Assembly (NCBI RefSeq): GCF_000369005.1
Contig: NZ_KB849764.1
Coordinates: 124,702 to 188,701 of the forward strand
Origin: Acinetobacter beijerinckii CIP 110307
GTDB lineage: Bacteria; Pseudomonadota; Gammaproteobacteria; Pseudomonadales; Moraxellaceae
Direction: 5' to 3'
Length of the DNA: 64,000 nucleotides
The notes below the pieces were generated by a model. That model did not search any database, had not been told where the DNA came from, and saw only the letters and a program-made list of their open reading frames with translations. Every line of letters starts with the position of its first letter. Position 1 is the stretch's first letter. Below are positions 21,232 through 31,350 of the stretch, in pieces. A program made the position numbers and the translations under genes.

Positions 21232-21636
21232 TTACTTCGAATAATAATTCCGAACGTCATCGCAAATTTGACGATTATCTTCGTCAGAAGCAGCTTTTGC
21301 ATCACTACGAGCTTCTTTTAATGCTTCTTGGAAATCTTTAGTTTTTACTTGCTTATTCAGCGTTTCAACTGCCTTAGTATCATTATTTAAATAGGCTTTA
21401 ACTAAATTGTCATATGCCTTATTAAATTTTAAGTCTTTACCAATCAAGCTTGGGCAAATTTCAGAAAGAACGTAGATTGCAGCAAGTTCTTGCTTAGTGA
21501 CAGTGTCAGAAATCGGTGTTACTTCAATCTTTTCTGCTTCAGATGCTTTTTTATCTGCTGCAAAGGCCGTAGGAGCTAAAACGCTAGAAGCGATGAGAAA
21601 TGAAAGACCTAGTGCTTTAAAAACATTTTTCTTCAT
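21232..21636 (-). CDS. Small periplasmic protein (MCR_0457-like family)
   Basis: 134 residues: a signal peptide ending AFAADKK, then an acidic/basic helical domain with two Cys (EICPSLIGKDLKF and NRQICDDVRNYY), which may form a disulfide. It is related to the protein at 22471, sharing the CP-LIGK-KF motif, a central YL-N segment and a C-terminal C-DDV/EDV motif. It resembles a family of small secreted proteins in Moraxellaceae that I recall as MCR_0457. Function unknown. Confidence 0.8.
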   Translation of the reverse strand: MKKNVFKALGLSFLIASSVLAPTAFAADKKASEAEKIEVTPISDTVTKQELAAIYVLSEICPSLIGKDLKFNKAYDNLVKAYLNNDTKAVETLNKQVKTKDFQEALKEARSDAKAASDEDNRQICDDVRNYYSK

Positions 21637-22009
21637 AAGAAATCAAACTCAGAACAAGACTTAAAGAATTTGAATAACTTATAACATAAAAGCGTGTTAA
21701 AAAATGTAGGTTTGCTGTAGGAATGGTAGTGTTATGTGATTTTTAAATTTACTTTTTTTATTCAATTTATTATTTAAAGAATGATTTTTGTAGATATAGA
21801 ATGACTTTACAGATGAATTAATGTTTTTTAAAACACGACTGAGTAAGCTGATTCTATAAGGGCAAATGTTCTTAAGCTTTCTAAAATGAAGTTTGGAATA
21901 AAAAATAATTCATTCCCTCAGCTTTAAAATATCGAGTAAGTTAGACGAACTGAGTGGAGATAACCTAAAAGATAAAAAATCAGAATAAGGTATAAAAAGG
22001 AGCAGAATA
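21637..22009. other. Intergenic, promoters only
   Basis: 373 AT-rich bases between divergent genes. It must hold the promoters for the leftward periplasmic protein and the rightward VOC protein. An aagg-ag ribosome binding site (21997-22002) precedes the VOC start. No ORF or strong hairpin seen. Confidence 0.5.
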
Positions 22010-22369
22010 ATGACTAGATTTAATGGCGGTGTTGATATCGCATTGAAACTTCCACCTCACCAATTCGACGCTACTGTCACATTTTATCGTGATGTAATTG
22101 GTCTTAAACAAATTACAGATAAAGCCCCAGAGATAGGTTTTGAGTTAGGTTCGATCAAATTATGGATTGCTGCTGCACCAGAAATGAGTCAAGCCGAAAT
22201 TTGGCTTGAACTATTTACAGATGATTTTACTGAAGCTGCTCAATATCTTGATAAAGTCGGTGTTATTCGTTGTGATGCAATTGAGGCATTACCTGAAGGT
22301 TTTCGAGGTGGTTGGATTACGAGTCCAGCCAATATTATTCATATGGTTCGAGAACCTGACGCTTGGTAA
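22010..22369 (+). CDS. VOC superfamily (glyoxalase-like) protein
   Basis: 119 residues with the two beta-alpha-beta-beta-beta modules of the vicinal oxygen chelate fold (FDATVTFYRDVIGLKQITD; EIWLELFTDDFTEAAQYLDKVGV). The pattern of metal ligands is incomplete by eye, so it may not be a metalloenzyme. Substrate unknown. Start supported by a strong ribosome binding site. Monocistronic. Confidence 0.8.
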   Translation: MTRFNGGVDIALKLPPHQFDATVTFYRDVIGLKQITDKAPEIGFELGSIKLWIAAAPEMSQAEIWLELFTDDFTEAAQYLDKVGVIRCDAIEALPEGFRGGWITSPANIIHMVREPDAW

Positions 22370-22470
22370 ATTGATTGGTATCACAAGAATTGAGAGAATT
22401 GACTTTGTGCAGATGTAAAAGTGTGGTTTTAAATACGGGCATTTAAAACCACACCAATATCGAATAGACA

Positions 22471-22845
22471 TTAACCTTCAAAGTTTAAAACATCTTCACA
22501 GACAGATTTCTGCTCTGATTTTTCAACTTCTTTAGCTGCTTCACGTGCATCTTTTAATAAAGATTGGAATTCTCCATCTTTTTGCAAGCTTCCAATTGAT
22601 GCAGATTTATCAGAATAATTACTTAAATATGAAGCAACCATTTGTTTGATGTTTTGGTCAAACTTTGCATTTTTGCCAATAAGAGCAGGGCACATTTCAA
22701 TTAAGACTTGTGCATTTGCAATATCATCTTTGATCAGCGCATCTGCTTCTTTTACTGAAACCGCTTCGTCAGCAAAAACAACTGACGCCGTAAGAAGTGA
22801 GAAACCAACCCCAAAAAATCGAATAAAATTAGATAAATGTCTCAT
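22471..22845 (-). CDS. Small periplasmic protein, paralogue of the one at 21232
   Basis: 124 residues: signal peptide ending VVFADEA, then a helical domain with two Cys (EMCPALIGKNAKF and KSVCEDVLNFEG) matching the pair in the upstream paralogue. Sequence similarity is limited to the motif regions, so duplication is old. Function unknown. It is divergent from surE. Confidence 0.8.
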   Translation of the reverse strand: MRHLSNFIRFFGVGFSLLTASVVFADEAVSVKEADALIKDDIANAQVLIEMCPALIGKNAKFDQNIKQMVASYLSNYSDKSASIGSLQKDGEFQSLLKDAREAAKEVEKSEQKSVCEDVLNFEG

Positions 22846-22948
22846 GTCTGTATAAATTTCTAATACTAAGAAGATATAAATATATATAATTCAATGAATA
22901 ATTCAATTGAAAAAACTCAGTAGTAACATTTAAAGAGATAGGATTTTA

Positions 22949-23719
22949 GTGAATATTTTAATAGCAAATGATGATGGTGTTTTTGCTCCTGGGCTTCAAG
23001 CCTTAGCACAGGCTTTAAAACCTTTAGGGCGTGTTGTTGTGGTTGCACCTGAAAGTGAACGTAGTGGTTATTCCAGTGCTTTAACCTTAGATCGTCCATT
23101 ACGCCCGATTCCGATTGCAGAAGATGTTTGGGCTGTTAATGGAACTCCAGCAGACTGTGTTTATTTATCGATGAATGGGTTGTTCGATTTTGAGTTTGAT
23201 CTTGTCGTCAGTGGCATTAATAGTGGCGCAAACTTGGGTGATGATGTTTTATACTCTGGAACAGTCGGCGCTGCTTTTGAAGGTCGTTTAATGAAGCATC
23301 CTGCATTGGCTGTATCATTAGCTGGATCAAATGTACGTTCTTATGAACACCCACAAGATTATGCACGCGCGGCTCAATGGGTACATGATTTTATTGCTAA
23401 AGGTTTGCCAATTTTACCACCACGTCATATTTTCAATATTAATATTCCAGATGTTGAGCAGATTCAAGGTGCGCAAGTGACTTATCAAGGACGCCGTGCG
23501 CAGTCTAAACCGATTAGTAGTCATGTTGATCCAAGAGGTCGCCAAGTTTATTGGATAGGTTTAGCAGGAGAAGCTGTTACTGAACCTCAAACTGTATCGA
23601 GTCATATCCAATCTGATTTCTTTGCAGTTGCAAATGGTTATGTCAGTATCACTCCAATTCAAATGGATGCTACAAATTACGATGTACTTGATAATTTGCA
23701 TGATCATGTAAATGGTTAA
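22949..23719 (+). CDS. surE: 5'/3'-nucleotidase SurE
   Basis: 256 residues from a GTG start; the NDDG metal site at residues 7-10 fixes the N-terminus. Other family motifs are [26 protein letters not shown] and [23 protein letters not shown]. Cytoplasmic nucleotidase acting on nucleoside 5'- and 3'-monophosphates and short polyphosphates, linked to stationary-phase survival. As in other gammaproteobacteria it is followed by nlpD, though pcm and rpoS are absent here. Confidence 0.95.
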   Translation: MNILIANDDGVFAPGLQALAQALKPLGRVVVVAPESERSGYSSALTLDRPLRPIPIAEDVWAVNGTPADCVYLSMNGLFDFEFDLVVSGINSGANLGDDVLYSGTVGAAFEGRLMKHPALAVSLAGSNVRSYEHPQDYARAAQWVHDFIAKGLPILPPRHIFNINIPDVEQIQGAQVTYQGRRAQSKPISSHVDPRGRQVYWIGLAGEAVTEPQTVSSHIQSDFFAVANGYVSITPIQMDATNYDVLDNLHDHVNG

Positions 23720-23753
23720 CAGGTGCTATGTTATAACTTTGTGAATATACAAT

Positions 23754-23781
23754 GTGAGAGCTCTTTTTTTCTCACTTTTTT
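23754..23781 (+). terminator. Weak hairpin after surE
   Basis: A short stem (gtgag / ctcac) enclosing a T-rich loop and followed by a T run. It may attenuate transcription between surE and nlpD. Confidence 0.35.
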
Positions 23782-23817
23782 GGTACTCTTAGGCGCAAAT
23801 AAAATAAGGTTTTTTCG

Positions 23818-24654
23818 ATGAGGGCGAAGATGCACTTGAACAATGTCTCGATTTTTCTATCACAGAAGATGATTAAAACAGTTGTATTATCTATGGCGGT
23901 AGCAACAGCGGCAATTGTGACGGGTTGTGCATCAAAACCACAGATTAATGGTGGTACACGTTATGTACAAGCACCAAATTATTATACTGTGCGTTCTGGT
24001 GACACGCTTAGTGCAATCGCCAATCGTTATGGTTTGAATTATTTAGATATTGCTGCTTTAAATGATATTGCTGCGCCATATCGTATTTATGTCAATCAAT
24101 CGCTTCGTTTAAAAGGATCGGTTGCACAACGTACTACATCGACTCAAGCAGTGGCTCAGACGACACCAATTCAACGTCAAACGATTAATTTACCGCAGCA
24201 ACAACAAGTTATAACTAAAACTCAGCCTGTTGTACCTAAAGCTGTCGTACCAACCGTACCAGTCAATCCTTCATCAACGCTAGCTTCAAATTTACGTTGG
24301 GTGAAACCAACCAATGGAACCATTATTCAAAGCTTCAATTTAGCTAGTAATGTTAAAGGCACACGATACGGTGGTAATGAGGGTGATCCAATTTTTGCTG
24401 CTGCAAATGGACAAGTGGTTTATGCCGCTGATGGCTTGAAAGAGTATGGTAATTTGGTGTTAATTAAGCATGTTGATGGATACATCTCAGCTTATGCTCA
24501 TAACAGCAAAATGCTAGTAAAAAGTGGTGATAATGTCACTGCTGGGCAGAAGATTGCAGAAATGGGATCAACAGGTGCTTCACGTGTAATGCTAGAGTTC
24601 CAAGTTCGCTTAGATGGTAAGCCTGTTAACCCGACAACAGTATTGCCTAATTAA
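23818..24654 (+). CDS. nlpD: NlpD-like lipoprotein with LysM and degenerate LytM domain
   Basis: 278 residues. Lipobox VTGC with the lipidated Cys at 37, LysM domain at about 54-98 (YYTVRSGDTLSAIANRYG), a Gln/Pro-rich linker, and an M23/LytM domain at about 160-275. The zinc site is broken: the usual HxxxD stretch reads KGTRYGG and the LHFEIR histidine is Glu (LEFQVR), while the YAH histidine remains. E. coli NlpD is likewise catalytically dead and activates the amidase AmiC during cell division. Position after surE supports the assignment. Confidence 0.88.
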   Translation: MRAKMHLNNVSIFLSQKMIKTVVLSMAVATAAIVTGCASKPQINGGTRYVQAPNYYTVRSGDTLSAIANRYGLNYLDIAALNDIAAPYRIYVNQSLRLKGSVAQRTTSTQAVAQTTPIQRQTINLPQQQQVITKTQPVVPKAVVPTVPVNPSSTLASNLRWVKPTNGTIIQSFNLASNVKGTRYGGNEGDPIFAAANGQVVYAADGLKEYGNLVLIKHVDGYISAYAHNSKMLVKSGDNVTAGQKIAEMGSTGASRVMLEFQVRLDGKPVNPTTVLPN

Positions 24655-24707
24655 ATGAAGCAATTAACACTCTTTCAATAAATTATTAATAATCGCTAGT
24701 TTAAGGG

Positions 24708-24785
24708 TAGACTTCCCTGTATACTTATTAAGATTGCTTTAACTACAACAATAAGCACATTTTAATAAATTAAGAGGGAAGTCTA
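24708..24785 (+). promoter_or_regulatory. Inverted repeat covering the ribosome binding site of a LysR gene
   Basis: A perfect 11-base inverted repeat: tagacttccct at 24708-24718 and agggaagtcta at 24775-24785. The right arm holds the Shine-Dalgarno (aggga) and the A of the start codon. If the transcript begins upstream of the left arm, the arms could pair and hide the start site; alternatively the arms may be DNA half-sites for the regulator itself. Confidence 0.5.
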
Positions 24786-25714
24786 TGTTAGACCAATTGC
24801 GTGCAATGGGGGTTTTTGCCTGCGTTGTAGAAAAAAGTTCTTTTAGCGGTGCAGCAAGAGATCTTGGGATTACAACGAGTGCAGTTAGCCAACAAATACG
24901 TTCTTTAGAACATGAAATGGATGTCACATTACTTCATCGTTCAACTAGAAAACTCAGTCTTACAGAAGCTGGACAGGCTTTTTTCTTGAGTTGCCAAGAA
25001 ATGTTGGCAGCAGCAGAACGCGGTAAAATCCGAATTAATGAATTAAGAGATGATCTTGTCGGTGATCTGCGTATTGCAACGACACCAGAGTTAGGTGCTT
25101 TGCATGTTATTCCTGCACTTTCACATTGGATGTCTGCACATAAAGGTTTAGCCATTCATTTTGAGGCAGATCACCGTTATATCGATTTGATTGAGGAACG
25201 TATTGATATTGCGATACGTATGAGCTTACGTGTAGATGATCATCAATTAACTGCGGTTCCTTTGGCTCGTGTAGATCAAGTGTTGGTTGCTTCACCAAGC
25301 TATATAAACCAATCAACACCAATCACGCGTCCTGAAGATTTACGCCACCATGAGCTTCTTCCTATAACATTAATGCAAAACTATCAACATTTCGCTTTCC
25401 GTAATGGTTTGAGTGGGGAAGTCGTAAATGTAGATATGAAGACACGTTTAGGAACTAATAATGTATTTGTTGCTAAATCGCTCTGTCAGCAAGGACATGG
25501 TTTAGCACGTATTTTATATATGGACATTCAGAAAGAGTTGATGAATGGCACTTTGGTTGAAGTTTTACCAGATTGGCATTTACCGCATTATACGCTACAT
25601 GCTTTGACCTCGAAGCGTGAACAATACCCAATGAAAGTTCATCGTTGTATCGATGCACTTAAACAATATTTTGGGCAGCTTCCAGGTGGACGTTCTTTAC
25701 AAGGCGTAGCCTAA
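24785..25714 (+). CDS. LysR-family transcriptional regulator
   Basis: 309 residues: N-terminal winged HTH (FSGAARDLGITTSAVSQQIRSLEHEMDVTLLHRSTRKLSLTEAG, about 20-62), linker helix, and a periplasmic-binding-like effector domain of the subgroup that includes CrgA/DmlR-type regulators (LRIATTPELGALHVIPALSHW; LIEERIDIAIRM). No adjacent divergent target gene is obvious, so its regulon is unknown. Translation may be controlled by the inverted repeat over its start. Confidence 0.92.
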   Translation: MLDQLRAMGVFACVVEKSSFSGAARDLGITTSAVSQQIRSLEHEMDVTLLHRSTRKLSLTEAGQAFFLSCQEMLAAAERGKIRINELRDDLVGDLRIATTPELGALHVIPALSHWMSAHKGLAIHFEADHRYIDLIEERIDIAIRMSLRVDDHQLTAVPLARVDQVLVASPSYINQSTPITRPEDLRHHELLPITLMQNYQHFAFRNGLSGEVVNVDMKTRLGTNNVFVAKSLCQQGHGLARILYMDIQKELMNGTLVEVLPDWHLPHYTLHALTSKREQYPMKVHRCIDALKQYFGQLPGGRSLQGVA

Positions 25715-25716
25715 TC

Positions 25717-25754
25717 AAAAAAGCCATGTTCAATCTAGAACATGGCTTTTTTTT
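25717..25754. terminator. Bidirectional terminator
   Basis: A stem aagccatgttc / gaacatggctt with a six-base loop, an A run on the left and nine or more T on the right. It ends both the LysR gene and the convergent Lon-like gene, whose stop codon lies in the T run. Confidence 0.9.
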
Positions 25755-28388
25755 TTACTTCAACTTCTTTTTAAGTTTTGGCTTCATTGTTTTCGCTTCA
25801 ACGGTATTGTCTTCAGACACTTTATTATTCGTTTCAGAGGTTTTCTTTACTTTTTTGCGCTTCTTCTTTTTCTTGGATTCATCATCCTCGACAGCTTCAC
25901 CATCTTCAATTGCTTGCCAATACTCTAATTGCTGCATAACGGCAGCATAAATTGAGTTTTTACTATAGCGACCCTTTTTATCAAGAGTACCTACTGGGCG
26001 AGCCATTAAAATTTCTAAGGCTTGATCAATCGTATCAATCGCATGAACGTGAAATTGTCCTGTCTCTACGGCTTCAATCACGTCTTGGCGTAGCATTAAA
26101 TGCTGCATGTTTTGACGAGGAATAATGACACCTTGTTTGCCTGTTAAGCCTTGCAGCTTACAAGCATCATAAAATCCTTCAATTTTCGCATTAACACCAC
26201 CAATCGGTTGTACTTGACCTAACTGATTCATCGAACCCGTGATAGCCCAAGATTGATCAATTGGAATTTGGCAAATTGCAGAAATTAGAGCTGAAAGCTC
26301 CGCAACAGTCGCACTATCCCCATCAACTTGTCCATAACTCTGTTCAAAGGCTAAAGCAGCAGAGAAGTGTAGAATTTGCTCACGTCCAAAGTGTGCTTTT
26401 AGGAAGCTAGACATGAGTAAGACACCTTTTGCATGCAAAGAACCACCAAGTTCAACGCTACGCTCAATATCTAAGATATCTCCACCACCTTGATAAACAG
26501 ATGCAGTAAGACGAGAAGGTAAGCCGAACTCAACATCTGCATAATGGATCACGGATAGGGCGTTAATTTGACCTAAGCGATGTCCAGAGGTTTCGATCAG
26601 TTGTGTTCCACGAGACAAGTCTTGCCAGTAGAGTTCACGTAAATATCCCAATCGGTATTGACGATGATGTAAAGCTTGATTGACATGATGATCAGTCACG
26701 AGCTTATCATCTGCTTTAAACGCATGATGATGCGCTTCACGGATCAAATCTCCTAATGTGGACGCATGTAATGAGAGAGAGCTTTGATCTTCTGCTTGGC
26801 GGCTAGAGTCGGTCAGTAGGGCTGCGAGTGCAGAGCGATCAAAAGGTAATAATTTGTCGGCTTGAACATAGTCGGCAATGAGCTGTACATAAGCTTGTTC
26901 ATTACTGTCATTACGTTGTAATGTGTCAGTAAAGTCAGCGCGAATTTTAAATACACTGCCAAGCTCAGGTTCGACCTCTAAAATTTCATAATAAATTTCA
27001 GGCTCTGCTAGTAATACAACTTTAATATCTAAAGGAACAGATGCGGGTTCAATTGAAATGCTTCCTGTTAAGGTGAGCATGTGTTCTAAAGATGAAAGTT
27101 TAAGTTGTCCTGATTTCAGTGCTCTTTTTAGACCTTGCCAAGCATAAGGCTGTTCAAGTAGCTGTTCGGCTTCTAAAATTAAGAATCCACCATTGGCTTG
27201 ATGAAGTGAGCCAGGTCGAATTAAAGTAAAGTCAGTGGTAATGGTGCCATTGTGCGTGAGTTGTTCTACATGTCCTAATAAGTTGTAGTGCGTTGGAAAA
27301 TCTTCAAAAATGACAGGTGCGCCACTATTTGGTTTGTTGGAAACGATAACATTGGCTTGATATCTTGATGGCACACGATTAAAAAGTGCTGGTGTGAAGT
27401 CATCTTCTTCTTGTTCCAAGATGAGCTCAACATTATCAATAATATCATCTGCATATTGCTTTAAATATTGATCTAAGCCTTTAACATCTTTATTTTTATT
27501 TAATAACAGTTCAATGCGTGGCATCACCACTTGAGTTGCAATATCACGATTTAATATTGAAACTTTATCTCTGGCATCATCTTCTAAATCACCTAAATGC
27601 AAACCAAGACGTTCTAGTTTCTTTTCCATATAACGCATGTTTGAGGTAATTTCTGCGCGTTGCTTGGTATTTAAGCTATCTAAATCATTCTGTGTCATTT
27701 CATGATATTCATTATCTTGAAGATACATTGGAATGAAGACATGTTTGTCATTACGAGAAATCAGTTTTAAATCGAGCTCTTCACCTTCTTTGGTCAATTC
27801 GATTAATGCTTGTTGCTGTACATCACCCGTGTCTTGGCGAATGCGTTCAATGCGGTTGTGATAGGTTTCAGCACTAAAACGACGCTCAAGTTGTTTTAGA
27901 ATAATTTGCCATGACTGTTGTAAAGCTGCTTGAAACTTTACGCCTTGACCTGCTGGAAAGCGTAATGCAAGAGGTTGTCTTGGATTTTTAAAATTATTGA
28001 CGTAGACCCAATCATTAGGCGTTTGCATGGTTTTCGCATGCTGTTGAAGTAAACGCTTAATCATTGTGCGTTTACCAAGCCCCGCTGTACCTACAGCAAA
28101 TATATTATAACCAGAATAAGGTAATGAAATTCCCGCCTCAACTGATGCGCGTGCACGATCTTGTCCTAGAAAATTATTGAGTGGCTTGATTCGTTTGGTA
28201 GAGCTAGGAATTTTGGCGAAATCTGGCATATGCGTAAGTTGATCTGCTTTTAAAGCTGTTTTGGTTAATGTTGGTTGTATATCCGTCTGTTCGAAAGCGC
28301 TTGGAAAGGTATTGATATTTGCTGTAATCGTGTTTGCTGGTGTTAATGAAAGGGTTGTTGCAGTCATTTGATCGAGCTTTTGGGTCAC
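25755..28388 (-). CDS. Lon-like ATP-dependent protease (YcbZ/LonB-like, S16 family)
   Basis: 877 residues. AAA+ part near the N-terminus with a Walker A variant (GTAGLGKRT), a helical insertion with coiled-coil character, then a C-terminal S16 protease domain with the Ser/Lys dyad in GDSAT (S692) and GGVNAKIEG (K735), spaced 43 residues apart as in Lon. It lacks the LAN substrate domain of classical Lon. The C-terminus is an unusual Lys-rich tail (KKKKKRKKVKK and PKLKKKLK). Monocistronic, with its own terminator. Substrates unknown; cytoplasmic. Confidence 0.88.
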   Translation of the reverse strand: MTQKLDQMTATTLSLTPANTITANINTFPSAFEQTDIQPTLTKTALKADQLTHMPDFAKIPSSTKRIKPLNNFLGQDRARASVEAGISLPYSGYNIFAVGTAGLGKRTMIKRLLQQHAKTMQTPNDWVYVNNFKNPRQPLALRFPAGQGVKFQAALQQSWQIILKQLERRFSAETYHNRIERIRQDTGDVQQQALIELTKEGEELDLKLISRNDKHVFIPMYLQDNEYHEMTQNDLDSLNTKQRAEITSNMRYMEKKLERLGLHLGDLEDDARDKVSILNRDIATQVVMPRIELLLNKNKDVKGLDQYLKQYADDIIDNVELILEQEEDDFTPALFNRVPSRYQANVIVSNKPNSGAPVIFEDFPTHYNLLGHVEQLTHNGTITTDFTLIRPGSLHQANGGFLILEAEQLLEQPYAWQGLKRALKSGQLKLSSLEHMLTLTGSISIEPASVPLDIKVVLLAEPEIYYEILEVEPELGSVFKIRADFTDTLQRNDSNEQAYVQLIADYVQADKLLPFDRSALAALLTDSSRQAEDQSSLSLHASTLGDLIREAHHHAFKADDKLVTDHHVNQALHHRQYRLGYLRELYWQDLSRGTQLIETSGHRLGQINALSVIHYADVEFGLPSRLTASVYQGGGDILDIERSVELGGSLHAKGVLLMSSFLKAHFGREQILHFSAALAFEQSYGQVDGDSATVAELSALISAICQIPIDQSWAITGSMNQLGQVQPIGGVNAKIEGFYDACKLQGLTGKQGVIIPRQNMQHLMLRQDVIEAVETGQFHVHAIDTIDQALEILMARPVGTLDKKGRYSKNSIYAAVMQQLEYWQAIEDGEAVEDDESKKKKKRKKVKKTSETNNKVSEDNTVEAKTMKPKLKKKLK

Positions 28389-28638
28389 TATTGATATCCA
28401 ACAAATAAAACGAAAGTTAAGTAATTAAAGGTATACAGTTTTAGGTCTAAAGATCAAGCGAACTTGTGTTTTTTATCGACGAAATAGCAAGACTTTAGCA
28501 ATATTTGATTTGCTTGAGTTTTTATAGATTGAAACATGTGATGAATAACGCTCAATAGTTGCATAAAGCAACTTGCAAGCAATCTCAAGAAACGATTGAA
28601 TATGCACATTCAAGTAAGTTCGTGGAAAATAATAACCA

Positions 28639-30813
28639 ATGACTACACAAGCCTCTAGTTGGGCATCTGCATTTAAAGCATTTTTAGATCGACGTGCTCT
28701 GATCATGTTGTTTCTTGGTTTCTCTGCGGGGATACCAATTTTATTGATTTTTTCTAGTTTATCTTTGTGGCTAGGTGAGGCAGGGATTGATAAAAGTGCT
28801 GTCACATTTTTTAGTTGGGCAGCGTTGGGATACTCATTTAAATTTGTTTGGGCACCTTTAATTGATGAATTACCTGTTCCTTTTTTAACGAAGAGTTTAG
28901 GTCGCCGTCGTGCTTGGTTGTTAATTGCTCAGTGTTTAATCATTTGTGCAATTTGTATCATGGCATTTTCTGATCCTTCACTAGGGCAAAGCTATCTTGT
29001 ACAAATGGCAGTCGGAGCAGTTTTATTGGGCTTTTCCGCGGCGACACAAGATATTGTTATCGATGCTTATCGTATCGAGCTTGCTGAAAGCGAAATGCAA
29101 ACGGTTTTAGCCTCAACATATAATGCTGGTTATCGGATCGGGATGATTGTTGCGGGTGCAGGTGCTCTATTCTTAGCAGCTTATTTAGGAACTGCGAAGG
29201 GTAACTATATTTATGACGCTTGGAAATATACGTATTTAGCGATGGCGGCTGTGATGGCGGTAGGTATTATCACGACCTTATCTATTCGTGAACCCCAAGT
29301 AAATCGCACCTACAAGCATTATAAAACCACAGATTATTATCGTCTGGTTTTTGTCTTTTTTGTTGCTGTTTCAACTTTTGTCGTGAGTTATATCTATTCG
29401 GGTAATTTAACTGAAGCGATTACTCAATCTGCTCAAATTAAAGATACCGCTGCTTTATTTGGTCTTGAAGCATTACGCTTTTTAACCGCCACAGCCTTTG
29501 CCTTATTGATAGGTTTTGCTTTGGTGAAAATGGGTGTTGTGAATCAACAAATGGCGAAAGAAACTTGGGTCGCGCCAATTCTTGATTTCTTCAAACGATA
29601 TGGGCTTAAACTCGCATTAGTGCTGTTGTTATTGATTGGGTTTTTCCGTATCTCTGACATTATCGCAGGGGTAATTTCGAATGTGTTCTATCAGGATTTA
29701 AACTTTACTAAAGAGCAGATTGCTGAAGCAGTTAAAATTTATGGTGTTTTATTTAGTTTGGTCGGCGGTTTCTTAGGTGGATTGTTAGCGCAACGTATGA
29801 ACATTATGAAATTAATGTTTGTAGGTGCAGTATTGGCAAGCTCAACGAATTTAATTTTTATTGGTTTAGTGAAGTCAGGAAAACCATTGGATCAAGTTGA
29901 AGTGCAGGTTGGTGATCGGCACTACCAAGTTGAAACTGATGAGGTCGGATATTGGAAACTTTCAATACCTAATGAAGTTCTATCCAAACAAAACACTGTG
30001 AACGTAAGCGCTCAGTATCAAAATCAGGCAGACTCAAAAGTGGCTTTGTCTATTCCTTATCTAGTAAGTTCTCAAAAAGCTCAGATTCAATTATTGCCGA
30101 TCAGTGGCGATGATCAACTTACTCCTAACGAGTTAAAGCAAAGTTTAGTCATTAAAGGTCAGTTGGCAGATATAAAGATTGATGAGTTGAACTCAGAGCG
30201 TCCAGTTGTTTTAACATTGGATGGTCAGGAGTTTGTCGCTAAAGTTGATAAAAATGCGGTGTTTACTGGCGTTATTGATGGTAAGCTTTTACAAGCATCG
30301 CCAACGAAAACAATTACTGCATTGGCAAATTTAAAAAATAACGCTGAACATGCATTATTGGCAACCCGACAATATCGTATTGATACAGCGAGCCATGCCG
30401 AAATGGCTTTAGATGTGGACATTGAACCTATTGCAGTGATCGATCCAGCACAACAGGGTGCAGTTGAGCTTTCTGGTAAAGTGATTAAGAGCTATAGTTC
30501 TTTATGGCTATATTTCGCTATCATTATAGATAACTTGGCTTCAGGATTGGCAGGTGCGGCATTTATTGCCTTTTTATCTAGCTTAACCAGTGTGTCATTT
30601 ACTGCAGTTCAATACGCTATTTTTAGCTCCTTAATGACTTTAACTCCTAAATTATTAGGTGGGTACTCAGGTACGATTGTCAGTAATATTGGTTATCCGA
30701 ATTTCTTTTTAATGACTACTTTAATTGGTATTCCAATTTTAGTATTAGTGGTTTGGGTCGCAAAACTGTTACGCGATCATGAAAATCAAACAACACAACA
30801 GACAGGTGAATAA
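28639..30813 (+). CDS. ampG: AmpG-like muropeptide MFS permease with inserted beta-rich domain
   Basis: 724 residues, against about 490 for E. coli AmpG. The first ~410 residues match AmpG ([58 protein letters not shown]). Residues ~413-618 form a non-membrane, Ig-like beta-rich segment ([29 protein letters not shown]), after which the last membrane helices resume ([29 protein letters not shown]). AmpG imports anhydromuropeptides from the periplasm for wall recycling and influences beta-lactamase induction. The stop is 2 bases before gloA, so the two are coupled. Confidence 0.85.
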   Translation: MTTQASSWASAFKAFLDRRALIMLFLGFSAGIPILLIFSSLSLWLGEAGIDKSAVTFFSWAALGYSFKFVWAPLIDELPVPFLTKSLGRRRAWLLIAQCLIICAICIMAFSDPSLGQSYLVQMAVGAVLLGFSAATQDIVIDAYRIELAESEMQTVLASTYNAGYRIGMIVAGAGALFLAAYLGTAKGNYIYDAWKYTYLAMAAVMAVGIITTLSIREPQVNRTYKHYKTTDYYRLVFVFFVAVSTFVVSYIYSGNLTEAITQSAQIKDTAALFGLEALRFLTATAFALLIGFALVKMGVVNQQMAKETWVAPILDFFKRYGLKLALVLLLLIGFFRISDIIAGVISNVFYQDLNFTKEQIAEAVKIYGVLFSLVGGFLGGLLAQRMNIMKLMFVGAVLASSTNLIFIGLVKSGKPLDQVEVQVGDRHYQVETDEVGYWKLSIPNEVLSKQNTVNVSAQYQNQADSKVALSIPYLVSSQKAQIQLLPISGDDQLTPNELKQSLVIKGQLADIKIDELNSERPVVLTLDGQEFVAKVDKNAVFTGVIDGKLLQASPTKTITALANLKNNAEHALLATRQYRIDTASHAEMALDVDIEPIAVIDPAQQGAVELSGKVIKSYSSLWLYFAIIIDNLASGLAGAAFIAFLSSLTSVSFTAVQYAIFSSLMTLTPKLLGGYSGTIVSNIGYPNFFLMTTLIGIPILVLVVWVAKLLRDHENQTTQQTGE

Positions 30814-30815
30814 CG

Positions 30816-31217
30816 ATGCGCATGTTACATACGATGCTACGAGTAGGTAATTTAGAACAATCTTTAATGTTCTACACTGAGGTGCTTGGTATGAAATTGC
30901 TACGCCAACGTGATTATGAAGAAGGGCGTTTTACCTTGGCTTTTGTTGGTTATGGTGATGAAGAAAATAATACGGTACTTGAGCTAACGCATAACTGGGA
31001 TACATCTAGTTATGAGCTTGGAAATGCTTATGGTCATATTGCGATTGGCGTAAATGATGCTTATCAAGCATGTGAAGACATTAAGGCACGTGGTGGTAAA
31101 GTTGTGCGTGAAGCAGGACCAATGAAAGGAGGCGTGACTGTTATTGCTTTTGTTGAAGACCCTGATGGTTATAAAATTGAGTTGATTCAACAAGATCAAG
31201 ACGCGCGTAATAATTAA
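30816..31217 (+). CDS. gloA: Lactoylglutathione lyase (glyoxalase I)
   Basis: 133 residues. Metal ligands H5, E56, H74 and E122 are at the same positions as in the E. coli nickel enzyme. It converts the methylglyoxal-glutathione hemithioacetal to S-lactoylglutathione in the cytoplasm. Immediately downstream of the AmpG-like gene and probably cotranscribed. Confidence 0.95.
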   Translation: MRMLHTMLRVGNLEQSLMFYTEVLGMKLLRQRDYEEGRFTLAFVGYGDEENNTVLELTHNWDTSSYELGNAYGHIAIGVNDAYQACEDIKARGGKVVREAGPMKGGVTVIAFVEDPDGYKIELIQQDQDARNN

Positions 31218-31234
31218 TCTTTGATCTATTTAGT

Positions 31235-31270
31235 CTAGGGTTTCTAAACCGAAGCCCTAGCTTTATTTAT
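31235..31270 (+). terminator. Terminator of ampG-gloA
   Basis: A ten-pair stem (ctagggtttc / gaagccctag, one G-U) with a six-base loop followed by ctttattta. Confidence 0.65.
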
Positions 31271-31271
31271 T

Positions 31272-31329
31272 TAGCCCAGTATGATGTTTGAGCGAATGGT
31301 CAACAATATCATATTGGGCTTTGTTTTTA
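31272..31329 (+). terminator. Second hairpin with T-rich tail
   Basis: Arms agcccagtatgat and atcatattgggct can pair over a loop of about 20 bases, followed by tttgttttta, shortly before the SBF transporter gene. It may be a tandem terminator or a 5' structural element of the next gene. Confidence 0.45.
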
Positions 31330-31350
31330 GTGAATAGATAGGGATAGGTT

